Positions 8,983 through 16,100 of a stretch of 49,235 bases of DNA are shown piece after piece. A model generated the notes under the pieces. It had not been told where the DNA came from. It worked only from the letters and a program-made list of their open reading frames with translations, and did not search any database. A program made the position numbers and the translations under genes. How positions within the stretch are numbered: the stretch's first letter is position 1; each line of letters begins with the position of its first letter. The DNA is from an uncultured Treponema sp. (lineage in GTDB: Bacteria; Spirochaetota; Spirochaetia; Treponematales; Treponemataceae): positions 1 through 49,235 of the forward strand of contig CALDIB010000089.1 of the NCBI GenBank assembly GCA_937902125.1, given 5' to 3'.

Positions 8983-9759
8983 CTAAACATGCCGCCTTAT
9001 TCCGTCAAATTTCACTTCCCACAGGAACAAGCCTTGGGGCGGCGCGGTGGGGCCGGCCTTTGAGCGCTCCCTTGCGTCAAGGGCGGCCTTGAAGTCTTGG
9101 ACTCCTTTTTTGTCCCGTTCAAATTCGATTAAGGTTCCTGCAAGGGAGCGGACCATTCTGTATAAAAAGGCGTTGGCCTCAATTTCAAAAACAAGAAACT
9201 TTTGTCCAAAAGAATCTTCTTCTTCAAAAAAATGGGCGCCTTCCAAGCAGCGCTTTGTGGAAAGGCTTGAGTCGCCGGCTCCCGCGAACGTCGCGCAATC
9301 CAATTCCCCCCGCAAAAGGGCCGCCATGTCGTTAAGCTTTTTAATGTCTGGAACCTTGTTTATTTGCCAAGCGAATCGGTTTGCGCTGGCGTATGGAATT
9401 TGCGCCGGCAAAAAAAAGTATCGGTAAACCCGGCTTGTGGCGCTGAAGCGGGCTGAAAAATTTTCGTCTTTCTTGCGGGCGGCGTTGACCCTGACATCCT
9501 TTGGCAAAAAATTGTTCAGCGCCTTGGGAATGTTTTCTTCCGGAATGGAATCCACGGGACACAAAAAATTCGCCGCCTGGGCGCGCGCGTGAACGCCGGA
9601 GTCGGTTCTTCCTGAGCCTTGCAAATTTATTTTTTGCCCAAAAACTTTTTCCATCGCCGCTTCCAAGACGCCTTGAACGCTTCTTTGTTCGCTTTGCCTT
9701 TGCCAGCCGCAAAAGTCGGTTCCGTCGTAAGAAATTGAAAGAAGAATGTTTTTTGCCAT
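8983..9759 (-). CDS. truA: tRNA pseudouridine(38-40) synthase TruA
   Basis: TruA converts uridines 38-40 of the tRNA anticodon arm to pseudouridine. The 258-residue protein has the catalytic motif GSGRTDSGVHARAQ (Asp is the nucleophile, about residue 54) near the N-terminus, which begins ILLSISYDGTDFCGWQRQ as usual, plus FLYRMVRSLAGTLIE, typical of TruA. Length is normal. It starts 6 bp after the DUF2225 gene with no clear Shine-Dalgarno, so translation is probably coupled. Confidence 0.95.
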   Translation of the reverse strand: MAKNILLSISYDGTDFCGWQRQSEQRSVQGVLEAAMEKVFGQKINLQGSGRTDSGVHARAQAANFLCPVDSIPEENIPKALNNFLPKDVRVNAARKKDENFSARFSATSRVYRYFFLPAQIPYASANRFAWQINKVPDIKKLNDMAALLRGELDCATFAGAGDSSLSTKRCLEGAHFFEEEDSFGQKFLVFEIEANAFLYRMVRSLAGTLIEFERDKKGVQDFKAALDARERSKAGPTAPPQGLFLWEVKFDGIRRHV

Positions 9760-9765
9760 TTTAAG

Positions 9766-10659
9766 CTATTCAAGCGCTATGTCGTTGTCGCCCAAAATTT
9801 TATTCAAGTTGTCGTAAAGGTTTCGGGAATGCTCCAAAAGCGGGCCGGGCTTTTCTTTTGTGGATTTTCCAAGGCCAAAAATTCTGGCTATGGCGATTTT
9901 TGATTCGTCCAGCTTTTTAAGGCGCATGGCCTGGTCTTCGGTTTGCCCGTACTTGTATTCCAACAGGCCGCAAAGGTAAATCACTCCGTCCCAGCCGTAA
10001 TTCTTGTCGGTGTCAGGCCCCATGTTGGCCAGCGTGGAGCTTTTTTCGATTCTTTGGCTTTCGTTTAAAACCGCCTGCTGGTAAAAGAAAATGGCCTTTT
10101 GGTAAAAGATTTTTGCGGCCATGTCAAAGTTGTGGTCAGGAACTTCCTCGTTCAAGTCGTTGCAAAGCCAAGCCAGGCGCAAGGTCAAGATGGCCCGCTT
10201 CATTGTGGGAAGGTAGGCGAAGTCAACCTCGTCGTAAGTCAAGATGGCCAAAAAATACATGGCGGCGCCGTCAAGCAAGTTGCGGTTTCTTGTAAGGTTG
10301 TAGTAGGGAAAAATCATGTTGACAAATTTTTTCCGCGCTTCCATGGTTTCGTAAATTCTGTCCAAGGAGGCTTGGTCTTTTATTTCGTTGAAGTCGTTCC
10401 AAAAAAAAGCGGCGTGGCAGTTTGGACAGGCGCCGATTGCGTATATCAATGGATTTATCTTTCCGTAGCGGGCGGTGGGAATGTATTGGCGGTGAAGCTC
10501 TTCCGTAAGGGCGCCGGCGTTAAGGCGGCCGCTTCCCGTGAGCATTTCTTCCCGCTGAAAGTCCTTGTGGCAAACAGGACACTTGATTTTTGTCTTGGAC
10601 CAATATGAGACGGCCAAAGGCTTTTTGGGGCCTGTGTCCTTTTTAAATTTGGTATACAT
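9766..10659 (-). CDS. DUF2225 family protein with two CxxC zinc motifs
   Basis: A 297-residue protein with two early CxxC pairs, CPVC (about residue 28) and CPNC (about 78), that probably bind zinc. The block between them (TGSGRLNAG, YGKINPLIYAIGACPNC, AFFWNDF) matches what I recall of DUF2225, found in spirochaetes and Firmicutes, function unknown. The rest is helical, probably TPR-like. No signal peptide, so it is probably cytoplasmic. AAAGGA is only 1 nt from the ATG, too close to be a normal ribosome site. The -10 box is 8 nt upstream, so the mRNA may be nearly leaderless. First gene of an operon with truA. Confidence 0.85.
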   Translation of the reverse strand: MYTKFKKDTGPKKPLAVSYWSKTKIKCPVCHKDFQREEMLTGSGRLNAGALTEELHRQYIPTARYGKINPLIYAIGACPNCHAAFFWNDFNEIKDQASLDRIYETMEARKKFVNMIFPYYNLTRNRNLLDGAAMYFLAILTYDEVDFAYLPTMKRAILTLRLAWLCNDLNEEVPDHNFDMAAKIFYQKAIFFYQQAVLNESQRIEKSSTLANMGPDTDKNYGWDGVIYLCGLLEYKYGQTEDQAMRLKKLDESKIAIARIFGLGKSTKEKPGPLLEHSRNLYDNLNKILGDNDIALE

Positions 10660-10667
10660 ATCCTTTA

Positions 10668-10696
10668 ATTATAACGGAAAATCCTTGTTCGCGCAA
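10668..10696 (-). promoter_or_regulatory. Putative promoter of the DUF2225-truA operon
   Basis: Read on the minus strand: TTGCGC (10696-10691), 17 bp, TATAAT (10673-10668). The -10 box ends 8 nt before the ATG at 10659. A perfect inverted repeat covers its spacer and -35 box. Confidence 0.6.
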
Positions 10697-10703
10697 GGAT
10701 TTT
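10678..10703. promoter_or_regulatory. Perfect 10-bp inverted repeat over the -35 region, candidate operator
   Basis: AAAATCCTTG (10678-10687), loop TTCGCG, CAAGGATTTT (10694-10703). It overlaps the spacer and -35 box of the DUF2225 promoter, in the gap between divergent DUF2225 and glgC. It could be a repressor site or, on the plus strand, a hairpin. No regulator gene is adjacent. Confidence 0.45.
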
Positions 10704-10754
10704 ATTAGGCTTTTGGGCCTCCGGCGACGCCAAGGGATTTTTTTTATTTTTTTC

Positions 10755-10783
10755 TTGCTTTATGGAAAAAGTGGGTTTATAAT
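10755..10783 (+). promoter_or_regulatory. Putative promoter of glgC
   Basis: TTGCTT (10755-10760), 17 bp, TATAAT (10778-10783). The start site would be near 10790, leaving a leader of about 48 nt with GGAGG just before the glgC ATG. The same TTGCTT-N17-TATAAT pattern recurs at 36805 and 43721. Confidence 0.7.
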
Positions 10784-10837
10784 TACAATATATTTATAGA
10801 AAAATATTCATTTTCATCAGATTTTTGGAGGAAAACA

Positions 10838-12127
10838 ATGTCTAAAGTTGACACATCTAGAGTTTTGGCGCTTATTTTGGGAGGCGGAAAGGGAACCCGT
10901 CTTTATCCCCTTACAAAAGACCGCTCAAAGCCGGCCGTTTCTTTTGGAGGAAAATACAGAATCGTAGACATTCCCCTTTCAAACTGCATCAACTCGGGCT
11001 TTAAAAAGATTTATCTTTTGACTCAGTTCAACTCGGCCTCCCTTCACATGCACATCACCAATTCCTACAACTTTGACCGCTTTTCCCGGGGCTTTGTTGA
11101 AATTTTGGCCGCCGAGCAGACTTTGGAGCATTCAGGCTGGTATGAGGGAACGGCGGACTCGGTTCGCAAGAACTTCATCCACTTTAAGGCGCAAAATCCC
11201 AGCCACTACATCATTTTGTCCGGCGACCAGCTTTACCACATGGACTTGCAGGCCTTTTTCAACGCGCATGTAGCCTCGGGCGCGGACGTGACCATCGCCA
11301 CAACCGCCGTAAACCGCCGGGACGCTTCGGGCTTTGGAATCATGAAAATTGACGACAAAAACCGCATCACGGAATTTATGGAAAAGCCAAAGCCGGACCT
11401 TAACATCGATGACTGGAAGATTCCCGCCGCCGCCAGAAATCCAGACCTTGCCCCTGAAAAAGAATACTTGGCCAGCATGGGCATCTACATTTTCAACGCG
11501 GCCACAATGGAAGAAGTCTTGGACAACGACAAGACCGACTTTGGAAAAGAAATCATTCCCATGGCAATCAAGTCAAAGAAAATCAATTCTTACGTTTTTG
11601 ACGGCTACTGGGAAGACATCGGAACCATCAGAAGCTTCTACGAGGCCACCCTTGACCTTACAAATCCGGAGCCCAAGTTCAACCTTTTTGACGAAGCGCA
11701 GCCCATTTACACCCACGCCAGAAACCTTCCGCCTTGCAAGATGAACCACGCCGACATCACGGCCTCCCTTACAAGCGACGGCTGCATCATCACCGACTCA
11801 ATGGTCACAAAATCCGTCATTGGAGTCCGCTCAATCATCGAGGCCGGAACCATTCTCAAGGGCGCCATCATTATGGGAGCCGACTACTACGAGTCGCCTG
11901 AAGAAAAGGAAAGCAACAGAAAGGCCGGCCTTCCCAATATCGGAATCGGAAAGCACTGCCACATTGAAAAGACTATCATCGACAAAAACGCCCGCATCGG
12001 CGAAAACTGCCAAATCAATGTCTCAGGCAAAAAATACGAGGACGGCGACCACGGCACTTTCTACAGCGCGGACGGCATAATCGTAATCAGAAAGAACGCC
12101 GTGATTCCGGCGGGAACGATAATCTAG
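10838..12127 (+). CDS. glgC: Glucose-1-phosphate adenylyltransferase (ADP-glucose pyrophosphorylase)
   Basis: Makes ADP-glucose from glucose-1-phosphate and ATP, the committed step of bacterial glycogen synthesis. The 429-residue protein has the nucleotide-binding start LALILGGGKGTRLYPLT, SKPAVSFGGKYRIVDIPLSN, the glucose-1-P region (FMEKPK), and a C-terminal left-handed beta-helix with hexapeptide-like repeats (IGVRSIIEAGTILKGAIIMG). Length matches GlgC (about 420-430). It is alone in its transcription unit; no other glycogen genes are within the window. Start supported by TTGGAGG upstream. Confidence 0.96.
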   Translation: MSKVDTSRVLALILGGGKGTRLYPLTKDRSKPAVSFGGKYRIVDIPLSNCINSGFKKIYLLTQFNSASLHMHITNSYNFDRFSRGFVEILAAEQTLEHSGWYEGTADSVRKNFIHFKAQNPSHYIILSGDQLYHMDLQAFFNAHVASGADVTIATTAVNRRDASGFGIMKIDDKNRITEFMEKPKPDLNIDDWKIPAAARNPDLAPEKEYLASMGIYIFNAATMEEVLDNDKTDFGKEIIPMAIKSKKINSYVFDGYWEDIGTIRSFYEATLDLTNPEPKFNLFDEAQPIYTHARNLPPCKMNHADITASLTSDGCIITDSMVTKSVIGVRSIIEAGTILKGAIIMGADYYESPEEKESNRKAGLPNIGIGKHCHIEKTIIDKNARIGENCQINVSGKKYEDGDHGTFYSADGIIVIRKNAVIPAGTII

Positions 12128-12153
12128 ACAAAAGATTATTTTGGCTATATAAT
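12125..12153 (+). promoter_or_regulatory. Putative promoter of the phoH operon
   Basis: TAGACA (12125-12130), 17 bp, TATAAT (12148-12153). The -35 box begins with the TAG stop codon of glgC. The leader (about 12160-12200) contains GCGGGC and GCCCGC, which can pair into a hairpin just before the phoH start. Confidence 0.65.
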
Positions 12154-12200
12154 TGTAGAGAGCGGGCGGGGCGTTTGCCTTTGCCCGCCATAGCCATAAA

Positions 12201-13145
12201 ATGGATTCATCGTGTACAATTATTGTTCCGGACACTGACATTCTAAGCAAATTGTGCGGAACAAACGACAGCAATTTAAAACTCATCGAGGAAAATCTTG
12301 GCGCGACGATTTACGCCCGAGGAAACGAGCTCTGCGTGGAAGACCAAGACCCTGACATTCAGCGCAGATTTAAATTTATTGTTGACAGAATTATAGACGA
12401 AATTGAGGACGGCTCTGCGGATTCGGAAGACGCCGTCGCTTCGATTTTAAATGCCAACGCCGGAGCCGACATGGCTTCGATAAACATTGTGGTTCCCGGA
12501 GGAATCAGGCGGGTTTACCCAAAAACCCAAAAGCAGGCGGACTACATAGCCCTTATGCGAAAATTGGACATGGTTTTTTGCGTTGGCCCGGCCGGAAGCG
12601 GAAAGACTTTTTTGGCCATTGCCGAAGCCTTGCGCCTGCTTCTTTCAAAGCAATACCGGGGAATCGTTTTGACGCGGCCTGTGGTTGAGGCCGGAGAAAG
12701 TCTGGGCTACTTGCCCGGCGACCTTGAGCAAAAGACCGCCCCTTATTTAAGGCCTCTTTACGACGCCATGGAAACGATTCTTCCCCGGGACATCTTGCAG
12801 AGGCTTTCAGAAAGCCATATAATAGAAAGCGCTCCCTTGGCTTACATGAGGGGGCGGACTTTTTGCGATAGAATACTCATCCTTGACGAAGCCCAAAACA
12901 CAAGCCAAGAGCAAATGAAAATGTTCTTGACTAGAATGGGAAGCGGCTCCAAGGTTTTTGTGACCGGCGACTTGACTCAAATCGACTTGCCGAATCGCGT
13001 TCAAAGCGGACTTACGCAGGCGCTTGCCGTTCTTTCCCGCGTTCCAGAAATTGGAATCATGCGGATGACAGGCCAAGACGTTTTTCGCAATCCGCTGGTA
13101 AAAATAATTGTTAAGGCGTATGAAAATGACACAATCAAAAACTGA
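12201..13145 (+). CDS. phoH: PhoH-family ATPase
   Basis: PhoH proteins are cytoplasmic ATPases, thought to act in RNA metabolism, and are commonly next to ybeY, as here. The 314-residue product has a KH-like N-terminal part, Walker A GPAGSGKTFLAIAEAL (about residue 132), LTRPVVEAGESLGYLPGD, and Walker B ILDEAQNTS followed by MFLTRMGSGSKVFVTGDLTQIDLP, all typical of PhoH. It overlaps the next gene. No clear Shine-Dalgarno precedes the ATG; the leader has a hairpin instead. Confidence 0.95.
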   Translation: MDSSCTIIVPDTDILSKLCGTNDSNLKLIEENLGATIYARGNELCVEDQDPDIQRRFKFIVDRIIDEIEDGSADSEDAVASILNANAGADMASINIVVPGGIRRVYPKTQKQADYIALMRKLDMVFCVGPAGSGKTFLAIAEALRLLLSKQYRGIVLTRPVVEAGESLGYLPGDLEQKTAPYLRPLYDAMETILPRDILQRLSESHIIESAPLAYMRGRTFCDRILILDEAQNTSQEQMKMFLTRMGSGSKVFVTGDLTQIDLPNRVQSGLTQALAVLSRVPEIGIMRMTGQDVFRNPLVKIIVKAYENDTIKN

Positions 13146-14835
13146 AGTCGTTGGCGGCAAGCCAAAAAGCCCCCTTTTTACGGCTCTTAAAAAACAGCTT
13201 CCTCGCGCGGTTACCGCCGCGATCGCGTTTGCGACCGTGGCCATAATTTCATTCTTCAATGTGAGCAGAAGCTCCACCGTGGCCACTTTCGCGCTTGACG
13301 AATACGAAATAGGGCAGGTTGCCGACAGAACGATTGTCGCCGACAGAACCCTTCCCGGCACTATGGAATATCCCACTGTGGTTCAAAAAGGCGAAAAAGT
13401 CATAAAAAAAGGCTTTGTCATTACAGAAGAGGCGTACAGAAAGCTTGAAAAAATGGCCAACGTTCGCGAATACATTGACTACAGGGCTTTTGCCGACGCC
13501 TTGATTTACCTTGCCCTTTTGATTCTTTTGTGGTTCTTTTTGTTTTCAAAGGCCTTGGTGGGCCATACAGTCAATCTAAAAGAGTCAATCGTTCAAGTCA
13601 TTTTCTTTGTGGCCGTTTTTGCCAGCGCCGTTTTCGCGCGGAAACTTCCTTTTGCGCAAGGCTCTCCTTACAGCCTTTGCGTTTTCATTCCAAATTCCCT
13701 TTTTATTTTCTTAATCGTAATTTTGTTCGGCGAAAAGCAGGCGGTCTTTTTTGCCTTGATTAGCGCCATAGGCCTTTTAAACGCCTCAAATTACAGCGTC
13801 ATTGTTTTTTTATATTCCTTGTCCACTGGCTTTGCCTCTTGCCGCATAGCCAGAAAATTTGAGAATCGCATTCAAATGGTTTTCGCGGCCTTGATCGCCG
13901 CCTTGCTGAACGTAGTGGCGGCCTTTTTGCTTAAGGTTGTGTTCAATGAATCCTTTGACGGCGCGGGGGCGATAGCATTTGGACTTGCCATAAACGGATT
14001 TTTCTCCGGAATTTTGGCGCTGGGCTTCATCACGCCTCTTGAGCAAATTTTAAATACAGCCTCAGTTTTCCGCCTTATTGACTTGAGCGACTTGAACAAT
14101 CCCGTAATGAGAAAAATGCTTTTGACCGCCAGCGGAACCTACAACCATTCCCTTATGGTTGCCCAATTGGCGGAAAACGCTTGCAAGGCCATCGGCGCCA
14201 ATTCCCTTATGGCGCGGGTGGGAGCCTATTACCATGACATGGGAAAAATCGACCAAAGCGAATATTTTGTGGAAAACCAAAGCGGCGAGAACAAGCACGA
14301 CGAAATAAATCCGTCCCTTTCTGTTTCCATAATCAGAAGCCACGTAAAAAAAGGCGTGGAGATGGCCAATTCAATGCGCCTTCCAAAGCAAGTGATAGAC
14401 ATCATCAGCGAGCACCACGGAAACGGCGTCATGCAGTATTTTTACCAAGAGGCCTTAAAGACAAACCCCGACACAAAGCCTGAGGATTTTTCTTACTTTG
14501 GAAATCCGCCTACAAGCCGGGAAAGCGGGGTTGTCATGCTGGCCGACACCGTTGAGGCCGCTTGCCGCACTTTGGAAAAACCCACTGTGCCTCGTTTGGA
14601 AAAATTCATTCACACGCTGATAGAAGGAAAAATGCAGGCCGGCCAGTTAAAAAATTGCGCCTTGACTTTTGGCGAGTTGACAAAAATACAAGAAACTTTC
14701 GTTTCAATTTTGGCGGGCTACTATCATTCCAGAATCGAATATCCAGACCAAAAGGATCCTGACGCTCCCGCAAAGGACAAGGGAAAAGAAGGCGAACAAA
14801 AGGCCGGCAAAAAAGGAAAGGCCGATGGCAAATAA
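13126..14835 (+). CDS. pgpH: Membrane HD-domain phosphodiesterase, PgpH-like (probable c-di-AMP hydrolase)
   Basis: PgpH-type proteins degrade the second messenger c-di-AMP. The 569-residue protein has a first membrane helix (about residues 22-45), a short extracytoplasmic region, then about seven hydrophobic segments (residues 125-310), and a cytoplasmic HD domain: SGTYNHSLMVAQLAENA, YYHDMGKI with the HD pair, and ISEHHGNGVMQYFY. Metal-binding histidines and the HD pair look intact. The extracytoplasmic part is much shorter than in Gram-positive PgpH (about 700 residues). ATG 13126 has AAGGCG 7 nt upstream; ATG 13120 is also possible. It overlaps phoH by 20 bp and ybeY by 11 bp. The C-terminus is a Lys-rich tail. 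Substrate is inferred from the family. Confidence 0.85.
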   Translation: MTQSKTEVVGGKPKSPLFTALKKQLPRAVTAAIAFATVAIISFFNVSRSSTVATFALDEYEIGQVADRTIVADRTLPGTMEYPTVVQKGEKVIKKGFVITEEAYRKLEKMANVREYIDYRAFADALIYLALLILLWFFLFSKALVGHTVNLKESIVQVIFFVAVFASAVFARKLPFAQGSPYSLCVFIPNSLFIFLIVILFGEKQAVFFALISAIGLLNASNYSVIVFLYSLSTGFASCRIARKFENRIQMVFAALIAALLNVVAAFLLKVVFNESFDGAGAIAFGLAINGFFSGILALGFITPLEQILNTASVFRLIDLSDLNNPVMRKMLLTASGTYNHSLMVAQLAENACKAIGANSLMARVGAYYHDMGKIDQSEYFVENQSGENKHDEINPSLSVSIIRSHVKKGVEMANSMRLPKQVIDIISEHHGNGVMQYFYQEALKTNPDTKPEDFSYFGNPPTSRESGVVMLADTVEAACRTLEKPTVPRLEKFIHTLIEGKMQAGQLKNCALTFGELTKIQETFVSILAGYYHSRIEYPDQKDPDAPAKDKGKEGEQKAGKKGKADGK

Positions 14836-15301
14836 TTTTTTGGTCAGCGTTCAAGGCATTGAGGAGCCGGAATGGCTTTGCCGGGTGGAGCCCTTCATGC
14901 AAAAAATCGCCGGAGAACTTTTGATTGACGGCCAGGAAGCGTCTGTCATGTTTTGCGGCGACGAGACCATTCGCCAGTTGAACAAAGATTACCGTAACAT
15001 TGACGCGCCTACAGATGTTCTTTCTTTTGAGAACGGAGAAAAATTTTTAGACCAAGAAGGCCAAGAATGGCTTTTGGCCGGCGACATCGCCATAAGCGTT
15101 GACACGCTGAAAAAGAACGCCGAATATTTTGGCGACGACATAAATTCCGAACTAAAGCGTTTGCTGCTTCACGGACTTCTTCACCTTAACGGCTATGACC
15201 ACGGCGAAGAGCACATAGAAAAGGGGAAGGAGCCCGAATGCCAAATGCTAAAATTGCAGGAAGAAACGCTTTTAAAACTTAAAGGGGAAAAAATAATTTA
15301 G
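14825..15301 (+). CDS. ybeY: Endoribonuclease YbeY, rRNA maturation factor
   Basis: YbeY is a zinc-dependent RNase in 16S rRNA 3'-end maturation and ribosome quality control. The 158-residue protein has the signature HGLLHLNGYDHGEEH (the H3xH5xH zinc site) near residue 117 and the upstream block NKDYRNIDAPTDVLSFE. Length is normal. It lies between pgpH and the CorC-like gene, the common phoH-pgpH-ybeY-corC order. Confidence 0.96.
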   Translation: MANNFLVSVQGIEEPEWLCRVEPFMQKIAGELLIDGQEASVMFCGDETIRQLNKDYRNIDAPTDVLSFENGEKFLDQEGQEWLLAGDIAISVDTLKKNAEYFGDDINSELKRLLLHGLLHLNGYDHGEEHIEKGKEPECQMLKLQEETLLKLKGEKII

Positions 15302-15305
15302 CCTT

Positions 15306-16100
15306 ATGGGACTGTTCAAGAAAAAAAAAGAAAATTCTGAAGAAGAAGCCAAGCGGGAAATTCTCAACGAAGAAAAAAAGGACATGATTCGGGGAATCGA
15401 AGATTTGTCCGAAACCAGCGTCAAGGAAGTCATGGTTCCCCGCATTGACGTGGACTTCATAAACATCAACACTCCGTTTCAAGAACTGCTGGAAAAAATC
15501 GCCGCCTCAGGGCATTCCCGCTTTCCTGTTTACGCCGACTCCATTGACAATGTTGTGGGCGTTCTTTATGTAAAGGACATGATTCGCTCTTTTAGCAAGA
15601 ACGAAGAAATTGCCTTGGACAAAATCATCCGCAAAGCCTTTTTTGTTCCCGAGTCCAAGCGCATCGACAGCCTTTTGCGGGAGTTTAAAAGGCGGCATGT
15701 CCACATAGCGCTTGCCGTTGACGAATACGGCGGAATTTCAGGCATAGTCTGCATGGAAGACATCATCGAAGAAATTGTGGGCGACATTCAGGACGAGTTT
15801 GACAACGAGCGGGAGGACATAATTGCCTTGGGCCCCAATGTTTGGCTTTGCGACGCAAGGGCAAGCCTTGACGACTTGAACGAAACTATAGGCTCGGAAT
15901 TTCCTGTGGAAGACTTTGACACCTTGGGCGGCTTTGTCTTTGACTTGTTTGGGAAAATTCCAGTAAAATACGAAAAGCATTCTTGGAACAATTACGACTT
16001 TATCGTGCAGGACATGGAAGGCCACAGGATAAACGTAATTAAGGTCATTCTAAAAAATGGGGAAAACAATGGCGGTGGGAAAACGGATTCTGGCGAATAG
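15306..16100 (+). CDS. CBS-domain protein, CorC/TlyC family
   Basis: A 264-residue soluble protein with two CBS domains (about residues 40-160: VKEVMVPRIDVDFI..., GHSRFPVYADSIDNVVGVLYVKDM, and LAVDEYGGISGIVCMEDIIEEIVGDI) and a C-terminal CorC_HlyC transporter-associated domain (ASLDDLNETIGSEFP...DTLGGFVFDLFGKIP). There is no DUF21 membrane part, so it is the CorC type rather than the membrane CNNM type. CorC-like proteins are linked to Mg/Co homeostasis; TlyC was once called a haemolysin, on weak evidence. It starts 5 bp after ybeY. Confidence 0.9.
   Translation: MGLFKKKKENSEEEAKREILNEEKKDMIRGIEDLSETSVKEVMVPRIDVDFININTPFQELLEKIAASGHSRFPVYADSIDNVVGVLYVKDMIRSFSKNEEIALDKIIRKAFFVPESKRIDSLLREFKRRHVHIALAVDEYGGISGIVCMEDIIEEIVGDIQDEFDNEREDIIALGPNVWLCDARASLDDLNETIGSEFPVEDFDTLGGFVFDLFGKIPVKYEKHSWNNYDFIVQDMEGHRINVIKVILKNGENNGGGKTDSGE

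Noticed and set aside
12154..12200. Possible riboswitch before phoH from the GCGGGC/GCCCGC stem
   Set aside because: Only about 40 nt long with a single weak stem; too small for a known riboswitch class.
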